Assembly (NCBI GenBank): GCA_947499095.1 | Contig: CANMMR010000003.1 | Span: forward strand, 248,001 to 312,000 | Source of the DNA: an uncultured Erythrobacter sp. | GTDB lineage: Bacteria; Pseudomonadota; Alphaproteobacteria; Sphingomonadales; Sphingomonadaceae | Reading direction: 5' to 3' | DNA: 64,000 nucleotides | In this document: one piece after another, positions 17,681 through 27,141 of the stretch | Layout: each line of letters begins with the position of its first letter | Numbering within the stretch: position 1 is the stretch's first letter | The notes under the pieces: model-generated | Database searches by the model: none | What the model was told of the DNA's origin: nothing | The model's input: only the letters and a program-made list of their open reading frames with translations | Program-made: the position numbers and the translations under genes

Positions 17681-18893
17681 CCCGCCCTGCCTTCCCTGGA
17701 GCTAGGATCTGAGGAAGTTCGGCGTATATGCTTTCCCAGCTCATATTCTCGAACACGAACCGGCGCGCCGCCGCCCCCATACCGCGTGCCGCCGCGAGAT
17801 CGGTCGCAAGCTGTTCGATCCGCTCCACCCACAGATCTGGATCGGGCTTGACGACCGCAAAATGCACATCGCTCTCCGCATCGATGCCGTTCGCCGCGCC
17901 CGGCGTCAGCAGCACCGGTCGCGCCATCGCCATGGCTTCGAGGACCTTGTTCTGGACGCCCCGCGCGATCATCAGCGGCGCCGCCACGACATCGGCGGCT
18001 TTCAGGAACGGGCGTACATCGGGCACTTCGCCCCACACACGCGTCCCCGATTCACCGTGGCGATCTTTCAAGGCAGCCGTCGGCGCCCGGCCGACGATAT
18101 GGAAACGTGCGCGCGAGAAGCGCTGGCGGAGACGCGGCATCACCGCGTCGATCATCCACTCGGCTGCCGCGATATTCGGGGCGTAGTCCATCTGTCCGGT
18201 GAAGACGATCTGCGGGTCCTCGGCCTCGACCAGCTCCTCCTGACCGGCCACGCCGATCGGATCGAAGAAATCGGCGTCGATCCCGTTGCCGAGCGGGCGG
18301 ATGTCCGTGCCGGACAGATTGTCGAGATTGACCGAGAGCAAATTTGCCTCAGCGCTGCTGATCAGCAGCAGGCGGTCGGCGCGATGGGCAAGGCGCGCCT
18401 CTTCGCGCGCCAGCAGCCGCGCCTCGCGACCGTTGAGCCACTTTCGCTCTCCAGCCTCGGCGTAGGCGGCAAATTTGGCGCTATCGACGTCGCACAGATC
18501 GATCACGACATGGCCGTGATAATCGTCAGGGATGTATTGCCCCATCTGCCCAGAGAATACGAAGATCGTATCGATGCGGTGATTTCCGAGTGTCTTGTGG
18601 ACGTAGCGGCGCATGGCCTCATGCTCGAAGGCCGCGAGACTTACCGGCTTGCTGGCGAGCACCGCTTGGATTCCCGCCAGCGGCAGCGGCTTGTTGCGCT
18701 CGATCAGGGCATGGGTCTTTGCAATTTCGGCCAACGCACCCTTTTGCATTAGATCGGTCTCAGTCTCCGCAAACGTCCCGACATGCACCGGCCCGAGGCG
18801 CGCAAGCCCCTTCAAAAGATGGTGAGAGCGTATCTTGTCTCCACGATCGGGCGGGAACGGGACGCGGTGCGCTAGGAAGAGAATGTCGCCCAT
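17670..18893 (-). CDS. Glycosyltransferase, exosortase/PEP-CTERM-associated, GT-B fold
   Basis: A 407-aa GT4-like glycosyltransferase of the type that accompanies exosortase A loci. The N-domain begins GDILFLAHRVPFPPDRGDK (acceptor loop). The C-domain has IVFTGQMDYAPN and the donor-binding stretch ARGVQNKVLEAMAMARPV, with the conserved Glu. It probably adds a sugar to the lipid-linked EPS repeat unit. Start ATG 18893 (MGDILFLAH) is used; the longer open frame upstream overlaps the FemAB gene without similarity. It is 14 bp downstream of FemAB and overlaps xrtA. Confidence 0.88.
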   Translation of the reverse strand: MGDILFLAHRVPFPPDRGDKIRSHHLLKGLARLGPVHVGTFAETETDLMQKGALAEIAKTHALIERNKPLPLAGIQAVLASKPVSLAAFEHEAMRRYVHKTLGNHRIDTIFVFSGQMGQYIPDDYHGHVVIDLCDVDSAKFAAYAEAGERKWLNGREARLLAREEARLAHRADRLLLISSAEANLLSVNLDNLSGTDIRPLGNGIDADFFDPIGVAGQEELVEAEDPQIVFTGQMDYAPNIAAAEWMIDAVMPRLRQRFSRARFHIVGRAPTAALKDRHGESGTRVWGEVPDVRPFLKAADVVAAPLMIARGVQNKVLEAMAMARPVLLTPGAANGIDAESDVHFAVVKPDPDLWVERIEQLATDLAAARGMGAAARRFVFENMSWESIYAELPQILAPGKAGRDAA

Positions 18894-18907
18894 GGCCAGC
18901 GGTGCCC

Positions 18908-19969
18908 TTAGCCGAGACCGCGGGCGATCGGCGGGCCGATGCGATTGGCAAGCGCCAGCGGCATCCGCTTCCACAATTCGATCTTGGCGGAATAGCCCGC
19001 ATCGGTCGGGTCGATATTGCGCGCTTCGCTGCCCGGCGCGCTCCAACTGCGATAGACCAGCGGTTCGGGCTCGAAGCCCCAGTTCTTCTTGAAATTAAAT
19101 GGGCCGCTACCGGTCTTCGAGCGACCGAAATCGAAGCGCGTGCAGCCCTTGCGCCGCGCGTGGAGCATCAACTCGTAATACATGCGCTCGTTGCCACGCA
19201 GATTGCGCGCGGCGAAGGTCCCGCCGCCCCAGAACGGCATCACGGTGCCATCGTGATAGAGCGACAGCACGCTCGCGCTCGGTCTCCCGCCGTGACTCAC
19301 GGTGAGGATGTCGGCATCGGCGCCGAAGCGGTCGAGCACCGCATCGAACAGGCTGCGCGGGAAGACCGGCGTGCCGAGATTGTGCACGCTTTCGGCATAA
19401 ACGGCATAATGCGCTTCGCGAATCTGCTCGTTGCTGCCGACGGTTATGGTGAAATCGTTGGCGAGACCTTTGCGGACTTCCGCCCTCGCCTTGCGCGGGA
19501 TGGCGAGAAGTTGCGCGTCATCGTCCTCGGCAAGATCGCGCGCAAAATTGGCGTGCTTGCCCTTGATCGTGTCCCAGTCGCCGGGCGCAACCGCCTCGCG
19601 CAATTCGATGCTCGGCACACACCGGCGCTGGGCGAGTTCGGTGGCTGCGTGGGCGAGGAGATCGATGTCGCACTCGCGCGAAACCAGCATTCCGCCGCCG
19701 ACTCCGAACCCGCTCGATACCAGCGCCCGCCCGAACAAGGGTGAGTGGACGAGCGTCAGCGGGAGCCAGCCAGATAGGGTCGTCCCCCGTTCGAGAACGA
19801 TCCCGTACGCCGGATTGCCCGTGCCCTCTGCTATGGCGGAAAGCCACAGGGGGCGCTGGAAGACGCTGCCGCCGTGCTCGTCTACGAAGCGCTCGATCCG
19901 CGCGACTTCAGCCGCATCGCCGAAATCGACCGCACGCAGGTTGGCACTATGCGTCACCGGCGCGTTCAT
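18908..19969 (-). CDS. FemAB-family protein, PEP-CTERM system-associated
   Basis: A 353-aa protein with the duplicated GNAT fold of FemAB/FemX peptidyltransferases. The second half holds SVLSLYHDGTVMPFWGGG, RGNERMYYELMLHARRKGCTRFDFGR and FNFKKNWGFEP, which are the family signatures. FemAB enzymes transfer amino acids from aminoacyl-tRNA; in exosortase loci the role is unknown and may be acyl or aminoacyl decoration of the polysaccharide. ATG 19969 overlaps the deacetylase stop by 4 bp. A much longer open frame upstream is a shadow of the deacetylase. Confidence 0.87.
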   Translation of the reverse strand: MNAPVTHSANLRAVDFGDAAEVARIERFVDEHGGSVFQRPLWLSAIAEGTGNPAYGIVLERGTTLSGWLPLTLVHSPLFGRALVSSGFGVGGGMLVSRECDIDLLAHAATELAQRRCVPSIELREAVAPGDWDTIKGKHANFARDLAEDDDAQLLAIPRKARAEVRKGLANDFTITVGSNEQIREAHYAVYAESVHNLGTPVFPRSLFDAVLDRFGADADILTVSHGGRPSASVLSLYHDGTVMPFWGGGTFAARNLRGNERMYYELMLHARRKGCTRFDFGRSKTGSGPFNFKKNWGFEPEPLVYRSWSAPGSEARNIDPTDAGYSAKIELWKRMPLALANRIGPPIARGLG

Positions 19970-20838
19970 GCCGCCCAGTCGAGGCTGCGCGCAGCTTCTC
20001 GCTTCGCCAGTTCGTCCATCCGTCCCCACGCAAATTCGCCGAGCAGGTCGGACAGCTTGTCCTCCATGCGCGAAAGGTTGGTGTAGTGCCGCAGGCGCGA
20101 GCGCATCGGCGCTCCGGCGACGCGCGGCTGGTCGGGATCGACTTCCCAGGGGTGGAAATAGAAGACCGCCGGACGGCGATCCTGCCGGTTCACTTGCCGG
20201 ATGGCCCAGCGGCTGAAGGCGTAGGGTAGAACTCGGAAAAAGCCGCCACCGCCCGCAGCTAGTCGCCGGCCTCTGAATACCGCCGTGGTCACCGGAATCT
20301 CGACCAGATCGCTGCCGGATACGGGATTGAACGCGAACCTCGGCGCTTCGCGCCAACCATAGTGATCATGGACCACCGGAGCGACGCTGGAGGAATAGGC
20401 ATAGCCGTGCTCGGCCAGCGCCTCGTGCGCCCAGGGATTGCGGGCGTCGATGGAGAAGCTCGGCGCGCGATAACCGGTTACTGCTATGCCGCCTGCGTCT
20501 TCCAGGATGGCTCGCGCCTTGGCGAGGTCGTCGGCAAATTCCTGCCGGGTGAAAGTGAACACGCGCGTGTGATCGTAGCCATGACTGGCGAGTTCATGTC
20601 CGCGCTCGACGATGGCGCGCATCGCCGCGGGATTGCGCTGCGCCACCCAGCCCAGCGTGAAGAAGGTCGCTTTTACGCCGGCGGCGTCGAACAGGTCGAG
20701 GATGCGCGCGACATTGTCGCCCACGCGCAGCTGGAGCGAATCCCAGTCCTCGCGCTTGATCGTGTGTTCGAAGGAGCCGACCTGGAACCAATCCTCGACA
20801 TCGACCGACAGGCCGTTGACGATGCTGTGCTGTGTCAC
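19966..20838 (-). CDS. Polysaccharide deacetylase with DUF3473, XrtA system-associated
   Basis: A 290-aa NodB-type carbohydrate esterase. The catalytic base is in LSVDVEDWFQ and the metal-binding histidines in GHELASHGYDH. GYRAPSFSI and the late FYFHPWEVDPDQPR complete the site. The C-terminal DUF3473 extension marks the subgroup found with exosortase A. It probably removes N-acetyl groups from the EPS. No signal peptide is seen, so it may act on the lipid-linked unit in the cytoplasm. It is 17 bp after the ATPase gene. Confidence 0.9.
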   Translation of the reverse strand: MTQHSIVNGLSVDVEDWFQVGSFEHTIKREDWDSLQLRVGDNVARILDLFDAAGVKATFFTLGWVAQRNPAAMRAIVERGHELASHGYDHTRVFTFTRQEFADDLAKARAILEDAGGIAVTGYRAPSFSIDARNPWAHEALAEHGYAYSSSVAPVVHDHYGWREAPRFAFNPVSGSDLVEIPVTTAVFRGRRLAAGGGGFFRVLPYAFSRWAIRQVNRQDRRPAVFYFHPWEVDPDQPRVAGAPMRSRLRHYTNLSRMEDKLSDLLGEFAWGRMDELAKREAARSLDWAA

Positions 20839-20855
20839 ACGCCCCTCCCGAAGTG

Positions 20856-22046
20856 TCAGGCCGCTGCGCGCGTCGCCTGGCTCTCGAAATAGTCTATCAT
20901 CATCGTGAGCACGTGTCGCAGCGATTGTTCCTGCTCGTCGAGGCGACGCTCGATGGCTTCGAGGCGCTTGTCGGCATCCTGCGGCAGCGCGCCGCCTGCC
21001 TGATCGCGCGAGGCGGCGAGTTTCTGCACCTCGCGGCGCATCGCGGCCATGTGCTTGTCGCGCTCTGCAAACGCCTTTTCGATGGCCTCGATCTGGTGAT
21101 CGAGCAGCCCCTTGTCGCGCGCTTCCGAACTGGTTGGCACTTGCTCGCTGCGTGCACGAGCGATCGCCTCGGCGGCCGGGAGATCGCGGTCCGGGCGCGG
21201 CTTGGCGACAGTCTCGCTGTGCGCCTCGGGCGAATTATCGCCGTTCATCTCCTCCAGCACCGCTCCGAGCATGTCGGCTTCGAGCACCGACTGTTCTTCC
21301 ACCGCACCCATCAGCAGCAGCCGGGTCATCACCTGATTGATCTTGCGCGGGATGCCGCCCGTAGCCTTGTGCAACTTCACCCAGATGCCGCCGTCGATCT
21401 CGGGATTGCCGTCCCATCCGACATGCGCCAGACGATGCTCGACATAGGGCTCGATTTCGCCCGGCTGCATCGGTTCGAGATGATGCGCGGCAATGACGCG
21501 CTGGCGCAATTGCTCGAGCTCTTCCGACTGCGCGAGCAGGTGCTTGAATTCGGGCTGGCCAAGCAGGAGCGTCTGCAGCAGCGGATGCGAGCCGAGCTGG
21601 AAGTTCGACAGCATGCGCAGCTCCTCGAGCGCGCCGATGGAAAGGTTCTGCGCCTCGTCCACGATCAGCAGCACGCGGCGACCGTTGCGGGCTTCTTCGT
21701 GCAGGAACAGCTCGATTGCAGCTAGCGCTGCTGCCTTGTCGCCGCCCTCGATGTCGAGGCCGAAGCTGCGCGCGGCGACGTGGATCATCTCGTCGTCGTC
21801 CAGCGCGCTTGTCACGACTTCGCCCACCGTCATGCGTTCGTCGTCGAGCTTTTCCTTCAGATGCGCGACGAGCGTGGACTTGCCCGATCCGACCTCGCCG
21901 GTGATGACGACGAAGCCCTCGCCCTGGTTGAGCCCATAGCCGAGATAGCTCAACGCCTTTTTGTGCGTGACGCTTTCGAAGTAGAACGCCGGGTCGGGCG
22001 TCAGCTGGAAAGGGCGCTCGCGAAAGCCGTAATAATCTTCGTACAT
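20856..22046 (-). CDS. XrtA system-associated AAA ATPase, ExeA/GspA-like
   Basis: A 396-aa P-loop ATPase of the type found in exosortase A loci. Walker A is GEVGSGKST (50-58) and Walker B is LLIVDEAQ (126-133). The N-terminus MYEDYYGFRERPFQLTPDP is diagnostic of the ExeA-like group. The last 90 residues are charged and predicted coiled-coil (RDKHMAAMRREVQKLAASR). No peptidoglycan-binding domain or membrane segment is seen. A role in assembly or energising of the export complex is inference. It is 12 bp after the outer-membrane barrel gene. Confidence 0.88.
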   Translation of the reverse strand: MYEDYYGFRERPFQLTPDPAFYFESVTHKKALSYLGYGLNQGEGFVVITGEVGSGKSTLVAHLKEKLDDERMTVGEVVTSALDDDEMIHVAARSFGLDIEGGDKAAALAAIELFLHEEARNGRRVLLIVDEAQNLSIGALEELRMLSNFQLGSHPLLQTLLLGQPEFKHLLAQSEELEQLRQRVIAAHHLEPMQPGEIEPYVEHRLAHVGWDGNPEIDGGIWVKLHKATGGIPRKINQVMTRLLLMGAVEEQSVLEADMLGAVLEEMNGDNSPEAHSETVAKPRPDRDLPAAEAIARARSEQVPTSSEARDKGLLDHQIEAIEKAFAERDKHMAAMRREVQKLAASRDQAGGALPQDADKRLEAIERRLDEQEQSLRHVLTMMIDYFESQATRAAA

Positions 22047-22058
22047 GCTGCGTCCTTA

Positions 22059-23726
22059 TCAGAAGTCGTAGCGCAGGCCGAGCAGCGCGGAGGCGGTGAG
22101 GAACTCGTCGGGTGACGCTTCCGGATCGATCATGGTAAGCGCCACCGCGGCCCGTGCCGAGAGATTGCGCCATACCTGCTCGGTATAGGAAGCCGATGTG
22201 CCAAGTGTGAAAGCATCGCCGAGCGAGCTGGCACCGCTCTCGAACCAGTTGGCGTAGGTGTTGAGGGAATAATTGCCCCGGCCAAACGGCCCTGCGAGAT
22301 TTGCCGACACGAACACGCTTTCGTCGACGATACCGTCGGCGAGTTCGAGGATCGTGCCCGGCGCGCCGATGAAGCGGCGGCGGTCGTATCCGGCACCGAT
22401 CCCTGCGACTGTGCGGCCCATTTCATGCGTGTAGCTTACCACGGCACCGCGCCCGCGGAAGACCGAGGACCGCACCGAACCGAGCGCACCGTCGATGCAG
22501 CCCAGCCCGTCCAGGCTGTTTACGCAGCCGGTGATGTCGCCCGTCACGGGGTCGCGGACGACTTCGAAATCGGTCGGCAGTGCGGCCAGCGCATTGTTCA
22601 GGCGGCCGCCGAAACCCTGAATGCTGTCGTATACGCCGATGCCCAGCGTGCTGCGGCTGCTCGGGGCCCAGGTGAAGCTGCCGTAGAAAGTTTCACTGTC
22701 GTAACGGTGTCCGAAGGTCGCCTGCAATTCCGTGCGGCTGCTCGGACGCCAGATCACGCCGACGTCCCAGATCAGCCCGTCCGCCTCGTAGGCGATGGTG
22801 CGCGGGCTGCTTTCATCGGTGATGAAGCGGCCATCGTTGCCACGCACCGGATCTCCGTCCGCATCGCGCAGGACATCGCGGCTGGACACTTCGACATCCT
22901 CAATCCCTGCACCGAAGACCACCGCGAGGGTGGGCGTGACGGGCACCGTGACATCGCCGCGAACGTAAACATCGCGGACGCGCTGATCGAGGTTGGAGAT
23001 GTCTTCTTGGTAGAAGCCAGCGCCGACTCCCACGCCGACAGGCAGCCCTGCGCGTCCCGGCGCGATCCCGGCACGCACATTCGCGCTATGGCTGACGCTG
23101 TCGTCGAAAATATCGACCGGCTGGCCGCCGGCGCTGACGAAATCCGGTCCATCGACGCGCGTGTAACCGATCCGGTAATTGGCGGACACGTCCACGCCCT
23201 CGACCTGCGTCTGCAGCGTCGGGCCGGCATAGACCGAGTAGGTCTGGGTGGTGAGATCGTCCGCAGCGAGTCGCGTGATGATCGAGCGGCCCGAGCCATC
23301 GACGCTCGTCCGCGTGGCGAGCGCTCCGGCCTCGACCGTCAGCACATTCGGAACTACCGAAGCATAGGCCCGGGCGATGCCGGTCAGCGTGTCGGAATCC
23401 GCGCCATCGGATTGGTGGGCGAAGTTCCGCTCGTAGCGCAGCGAGACGGCAGCGCCGGTATTGCGCCCCTGCACCGAAGCATCGACGCCGGCGGCAAGCT
23501 GCGTGTAGGTCAGCACATCGTCGCCCGGCGTGATCTGCCAATTCGCGATCGTGCTCGCCTCGATATAGGGATCGATTCGCGCGCGGCGCGAGGCGCGGCT
23601 TTCCGAGCGGCTCTCGGCCACATCGGCACCGGCATCGCGACTCTGCTGCGCCATGGCCGGGCTGGCCAGTGGCAGCACGCCCGAGAGCGCGAGAGCTGCG
23701 AGAGCTAGCCACGCCTTACTGGTCAC
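22059..23726 (-). CDS. Outer-membrane beta-barrel protein, PEP-CTERM system-associated, GTG start
   Basis: A 555-aa protein with a signal peptide (SKAWLALAALALSG...SPAMAQQ, cleavage about residue 28) and a long run of amphipathic beta strands ending LLGLRYDF, the usual outer-membrane C-terminal aromatic. It fits the outer-membrane protein group linked to exosortase A loci and may serve as the polysaccharide conduit. I choose GTG 23726 because GGAGAG lies 7 nt upstream; ATG 23741 gives a Shine-Dalgarno-poor alternative. The start lies inside the last codons of the kinase gene (11-bp overlap), implying coupling. Confidence 0.82.
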   Translation of the reverse strand: MTSKAWLALAALALSGVLPLASPAMAQQSRDAGADVAESRSESRASRRARIDPYIEASTIANWQITPGDDVLTYTQLAAGVDASVQGRNTGAAVSLRYERNFAHQSDGADSDTLTGIARAYASVVPNVLTVEAGALATRTSVDGSGRSIITRLAADDLTTQTYSVYAGPTLQTQVEGVDVSANYRIGYTRVDGPDFVSAGGQPVDIFDDSVSHSANVRAGIAPGRAGLPVGVGVGAGFYQEDISNLDQRVRDVYVRGDVTVPVTPTLAVVFGAGIEDVEVSSRDVLRDADGDPVRGNDGRFITDESSPRTIAYEADGLIWDVGVIWRPSSRTELQATFGHRYDSETFYGSFTWAPSSRSTLGIGVYDSIQGFGGRLNNALAALPTDFEVVRDPVTGDITGCVNSLDGLGCIDGALGSVRSSVFRGRGAVVSYTHEMGRTVAGIGAGYDRRRFIGAPGTILELADGIVDESVFVSANLAGPFGRGNYSLNTYANWFESGASSLGDAFTLGTSASYTEQVWRNLSARAAVALTMIDPEASPDEFLTASALLGLRYDF

Positions 23727-24774
23727 GGGACGTCTCTCCATAACCGTAATAGCTGCCGAAACGGCGCCCACTGGGGCTGAAGGTGGTGTCGTTGAGCAGC
23801 AGCTTGATGTCCGGACATGCGGACAGCAGATCGACGGCGTCTTCCAGAGCAGCGCGCCCCGTCTGGCCGCTGCGCGCGACGAGCAGGGCCTGGCCGACAT
23901 GTTTGGCCAGCTCGGCTGCAGGTGTCGCGGCCAAGGCAGGCGGACTGTCGAAGATGACGAAGCGGTTCGGAGCGCCCCGGGTGAGGCGGTTCAGCACTTC
24001 CCAAGTGCGTTCGCTGGCGAGATATTCGCTGTCGCGCCCGGTGCGTTCGCCCGCGGGCAGCACCCAAAGGCCGAGAATGTCCGTACCCACCACGAAGTCT
24101 TCGACCTGCGCCGAGGGATCCGCCAGCACGTCCATGAAACCCCTGCCTGCCTCCAGCCCGAGCTTGGACATGATCGAAGGCTTGCCGAAATCGGCGTCGA
24201 TGAGCAGCACTTCCGTATCCCGCTCGGCCGCCATGGCGATGGCGAGATTGAGCGCGCAGAAGGTCTTGCCTTCATTGGGATGAGGCGAGCAGATCAGCAC
24301 CCGGCGCGCTGCTGCGCTCGCTTCCGCCTTGGCGGCTGCCAGCACCTGGCGCTTCACGATGCGGAATTCTTCCAGCAGGGTGGAGGCGCCGCCGTCCGGG
24401 TCGATCAGACCCTGCTCGCTAAGGAAGGAGCGGACGACTTCTCGCTTTTCCCCGCTGAAGCGGACCGAAGGAACCTCGGGTTCCTGCGCTGCCATGCTGG
24501 CCGCAGTCACCGGAGCCGTTGTGGGAGCAGTCTCAGCCTTCTCGCCGATGTAGTCCGATGCACGACGCTTCGGCGTTGGCTCCGGTGGAGCCTCCGAAGC
24601 GGCGCGCTTGGGGGCAAATTTCTTCGCCTTGTCGCTATCGAGCCCCTTCGGAACTGCGGCAGGCCGCAGATTGTCGAGGCCGAAGGCACCGCTCGCCCGT
24701 TCGAGCAGCGAAGCGCGATCCGGCTTGGCCTGCTTTTCCGGTGGCGTGATCTTGGTGGGTTTGTTCACTGACAC
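23716..24774 (-). CDS. BY-kinase-like ATPase, CpsD/CapB family, XrtA-associated
   Basis: A 352-aa cytoplasmic ATPase that partners the Wzz-type chain-length protein and probably controls EPS polymerisation by tyrosine phosphorylation. A disordered Pro/Ala/Lys-rich N-terminus covers about 1-105. Walker A is SPHPNEGKT (163-171), Walker A' LLIDADFG (190-197) and Walker B FVIFDSP (272-278). The C-terminus has a short tyrosine cluster (Tyr342, 343, 345) that may be autophosphorylated. It follows the Wzz gene by 10 bp, as in two-protein BY-kinase systems. Confidence 0.88.
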   Translation of the reverse strand: MSVNKPTKITPPEKQAKPDRASLLERASGAFGLDNLRPAAVPKGLDSDKAKKFAPKRAASEAPPEPTPKRRASDYIGEKAETAPTTAPVTAASMAAQEPEVPSVRFSGEKREVVRSFLSEQGLIDPDGGASTLLEEFRIVKRQVLAAAKAEASAAARRVLICSPHPNEGKTFCALNLAIAMAAERDTEVLLIDADFGKPSIMSKLGLEAGRGFMDVLADPSAQVEDFVVGTDILGLWVLPAGERTGRDSEYLASERTWEVLNRLTRGAPNRFVIFDSPPALAATPAAELAKHVGQALLVARSGQTGRAALEDAVDLLSACPDIKLLLNDTTFSPSGRRFGSYYGYGETSRDQ

Positions 24775-24784
24775 ATTCCCCCCT

Positions 24785-26305
24785 TCAGGCGACCGAGCCG
24801 ACCTGGATGACTTCCACGACCAGCAGCAGCAGGCAGACGCCTGCCAAGGCCCCGCTGGCAGCGAAAAACTTCTTGAGCTGCACCCGCTGGCGACGTCGGT
24901 CGGCCGCCGTGATCGAGCGCGAGATCGTGCCGATGACCGGCATGTCGAGCACGCGTTCCAGCTTCTCCGAGGTGGTGAAACTGGAACGCAGCTGCCCCAT
25001 CACGAACGCCACGGCCGCGCCAGCGGCGAACCCGGCCAGCAGCACTACCACCAGCAACAGCGGGCGGTTGGGTGCGGCCGGCTTGGTCGGCGCGGTCGGC
25101 GGATCGATCACTTCGAACTGGAACGCACTGCGCTCGGTCTCGACCTGGCCGCGCAGGCGCATTTCCTCGCGGTCCTTGAGCAGCTCGTCATACTTGTCCT
25201 TGAGGACCTCGTAGTCGCGGCTGATGCGGTTGGCCTCGGCAGCTACGGCGGGTTCTTCCGCCTGGTTGGCGATGAGGCGCGAGATGTCGGACTGCAGCGC
25301 GGCTTTGCGTGCCTGCAGCGCCTGGTAATTCGCCTGACGCTCCGACCGCATCGCGACGAGCGAGGTGTAAGCCGGGTTTGCCGCGCCGCCGGCTCCGGAC
25401 GGCTCCCTCGCCGCCTGCTCGCGCAGGGACGCAACCTGGCGCTGCTGGGCCTGGATATCCGGGTGGCTATCGGTCAGGCCGCGGGCGCGCATTGCGGAAA
25501 GCTGCGATTGGGCCTGTGCCAGAGCTGCACGCGCGCCACCCTCCGCGCCGAAAGTCGCGATGGTGCGCGGCGTGCTGGAAATCTGGCCGTCGATCGCGGC
25601 GAGCGAACTGGAGGCCGCAGCAATGTCGCTATCGACGTCGCGCATTTCGTCACGCATCGCATTGATTCGCGTCGTGACGGTGCCGACGCCGCCGATCAGT
25701 TCGGGGTTCTGCGCTTCGAAGGCAAGGCGGCGCTGTTCGGCAGCCTCCAGCTCCTGCTTACGCTCGTCGAGCTGCTGGTCGAGGAAAGCGAGCGTATCGG
25801 CGACCTGGCCGCGATTGCCCGCGACATTTTCCTCGCGGAAAATGTCGATCAGCTTCTGAACCACGTCCTGCGCAAGCGCGGCATTTTCCGCATCGGTCAT
25901 CGAGGAATTGCCGATCGTCGCGGTCAGTTCGAACAGATTGTCCTCGGTACTCACGACACCGACATGGTCGGTCAGGCTATCGACGGCCGACTGCATTTCG
26001 CGCTGGGTGTTCACATCCTCGCCCAGCTGCGTTGCGCGGACGACTTTCTCGAGGTTGACCGCGCTGGTCAGCGTCTGACGGACCTTGGTGATCGCCTGCC
26101 GCCCTTCGCCAGAAATCTCGAGCTGCTTGGAGAGCACGTCGTCGAGCTCGACATAGATCCGCGCGCGGCTTTCGTAGCTGTTCGGGATGGTCGCCACAAA
26201 CAGCCAGCCCACGATGCAGACGCCCCAGGCGACGGCGAGCGCCAGCCAGCGGCGGTTCCACACCGTATGCAGCGCGCTGCGGATCTCGTCGAAGACTTCC
26301 TGCAT
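24785..26305 (-). CDS. Wzz-type chain-length determinant, XrtA system
   Basis: A 506-aa inner-membrane polysaccharide co-polymerase. The N-terminal membrane segment is at about 20-39. A large periplasmic region rich in coiled coil (about 160-400, with DQQLDERKQELEAAEQRR) follows. The PTAPTKPAAPN proline motif and second membrane segment lie near 408-435. A third hydrophobic stretch at about 480-500 is a usual feature of this subgroup. It sets EPS chain length together with the kinase just downstream. Confidence 0.9.
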   Translation of the reverse strand: MQEVFDEIRSALHTVWNRRWLALAVAWGVCIVGWLFVATIPNSYESRARIYVELDDVLSKQLEISGEGRQAITKVRQTLTSAVNLEKVVRATQLGEDVNTQREMQSAVDSLTDHVGVVSTEDNLFELTATIGNSSMTDAENAALAQDVVQKLIDIFREENVAGNRGQVADTLAFLDQQLDERKQELEAAEQRRLAFEAQNPELIGGVGTVTTRINAMRDEMRDVDSDIAAASSSLAAIDGQISSTPRTIATFGAEGGARAALAQAQSQLSAMRARGLTDSHPDIQAQQRQVASLREQAAREPSGAGGAANPAYTSLVAMRSERQANYQALQARKAALQSDISRLIANQAEEPAVAAEANRISRDYEVLKDKYDELLKDREEMRLRGQVETERSAFQFEVIDPPTAPTKPAAPNRPLLLVVVLLAGFAAGAAVAFVMGQLRSSFTTSEKLERVLDMPVIGTISRSITAADRRRQRVQLKKFFAASGALAGVCLLLLVVEVIQVGSVA

Positions 26306-26320
26306 GCCCCCGCTCTACGC

Positions 26321-26962
26321 CTAGAAGGTGCTTTCCGGGATGATGATGACATCGCCCGGTTGCAGCAGCACGTTCGCATCGCTGTCGCCGCGTTTGAGCA
26401 GATCGGTCAGCCGCAGCGAATATTCGCGCTGGCGGCCTTGCTGCTTGTCGAAGCGGATCAGCTTGGCGCGGTTGCCGGCGGCGAATTCGCTGAGGCCCCC
26501 GACTGCGATCATCGCGTCGAGCACGGTCATGTTCGCGCGATAGGGCAACGAGGCCGGCTGTTCGGTCGCGCCGACGATGCGGATCTGCTGACTGAAGGTG
26601 CCGGCGAACTCGTTGACGATTACCGACACGAGCGGATCCTCGATATACTCGCTCAGCTGCAGTCGAATGTCCTCCTCCAGCATGGACGGCGTCTTGCCGA
26701 CGGCGGGCATGTCCTTGACCAGCGGGATGGTGATGCGTCCGTCGGGGCGGACCTGGATCTTCTCTGCGCCCAGCTCGGGATTGCGCCATACATGGATCGT
26801 CAGCTCGTCGAGCGGACCGATGATGTATTCCTCGCCCGGACCTTCCTGCATTGCAACGAAGGTCGCGGGCGGCAATTCGTCACCCGTGGTAGTGCATCCG
26901 CCCAAGGCGAGCGTAGCGGCCATGCAGCCGCCGATCAGCCTGGTGGTATAGCTCAATCGCAT
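26321..26962 (-). CDS. Polysaccharide export lipoprotein, Wza-like
   Basis: A 213-aa outer-membrane lipoprotein. The signal peptide ends in the lipobox LGGC (Cys about 23), then the Poly_export domain (EYIIGPLDELTIHVWRNPEL) and an SLBB domain (VGATEQPASLPYRANMTVLDAM), ending with LQPGDVIIIPES. It forms the periplasm-to-surface part of the export channel. Start ATG 26962 is used, with GGGGAC upstream; residues encoded further up lack similarity. It is the first gene after a promoter-like site and leads the Wza-Wzz-kinase set. Confidence 0.9.
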   Translation of the reverse strand: MRLSYTTRLIGGCMAATLALGGCTTTGDELPPATFVAMQEGPGEEYIIGPLDELTIHVWRNPELGAEKIQVRPDGRITIPLVKDMPAVGKTPSMLEEDIRLQLSEYIEDPLVSVIVNEFAGTFSQQIRIVGATEQPASLPYRANMTVLDAMIAVGGLSEFAAGNRAKLIRFDKQQGRQREYSLRLTDLLKRGDSDANVLLQPGDVIIIPESTF

Positions 26963-27052
26963 CGATAGGTCCCCATGGGTCAGCAGGGGCCCTCGGACAC
27001 ACTGTGTGACCGCTATGCCCCATTTCGCAGGCTCTATGTGCTGCAAAAGGTG

Positions 27053-27080
27053 AATATAGCGTTATCCATACAGCGCCAAA
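27053..27080 (-). promoter_or_regulatory. Candidate promoter for the Wza-to-AsnB run
   Basis: Read on the minus strand: -35 TTTGGC (27075-27080), 16-bp spacer, -10 TATATT (27053-27058). Predicted start is near 27046, 84 nt before the Wza ATG. It lies in the only sizeable gap (179 bp) of the minus-strand locus. No terminator is visible between the decarboxylase gene and this site, so read-through is also possible. Confidence 0.45.
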
Positions 27081-27141
27081 GCGCCTGATTCCCGCGGGTT
27101 TACCTTCATTTTGCCGCCCGTCCTAAAGCGGGACTCGCTCT

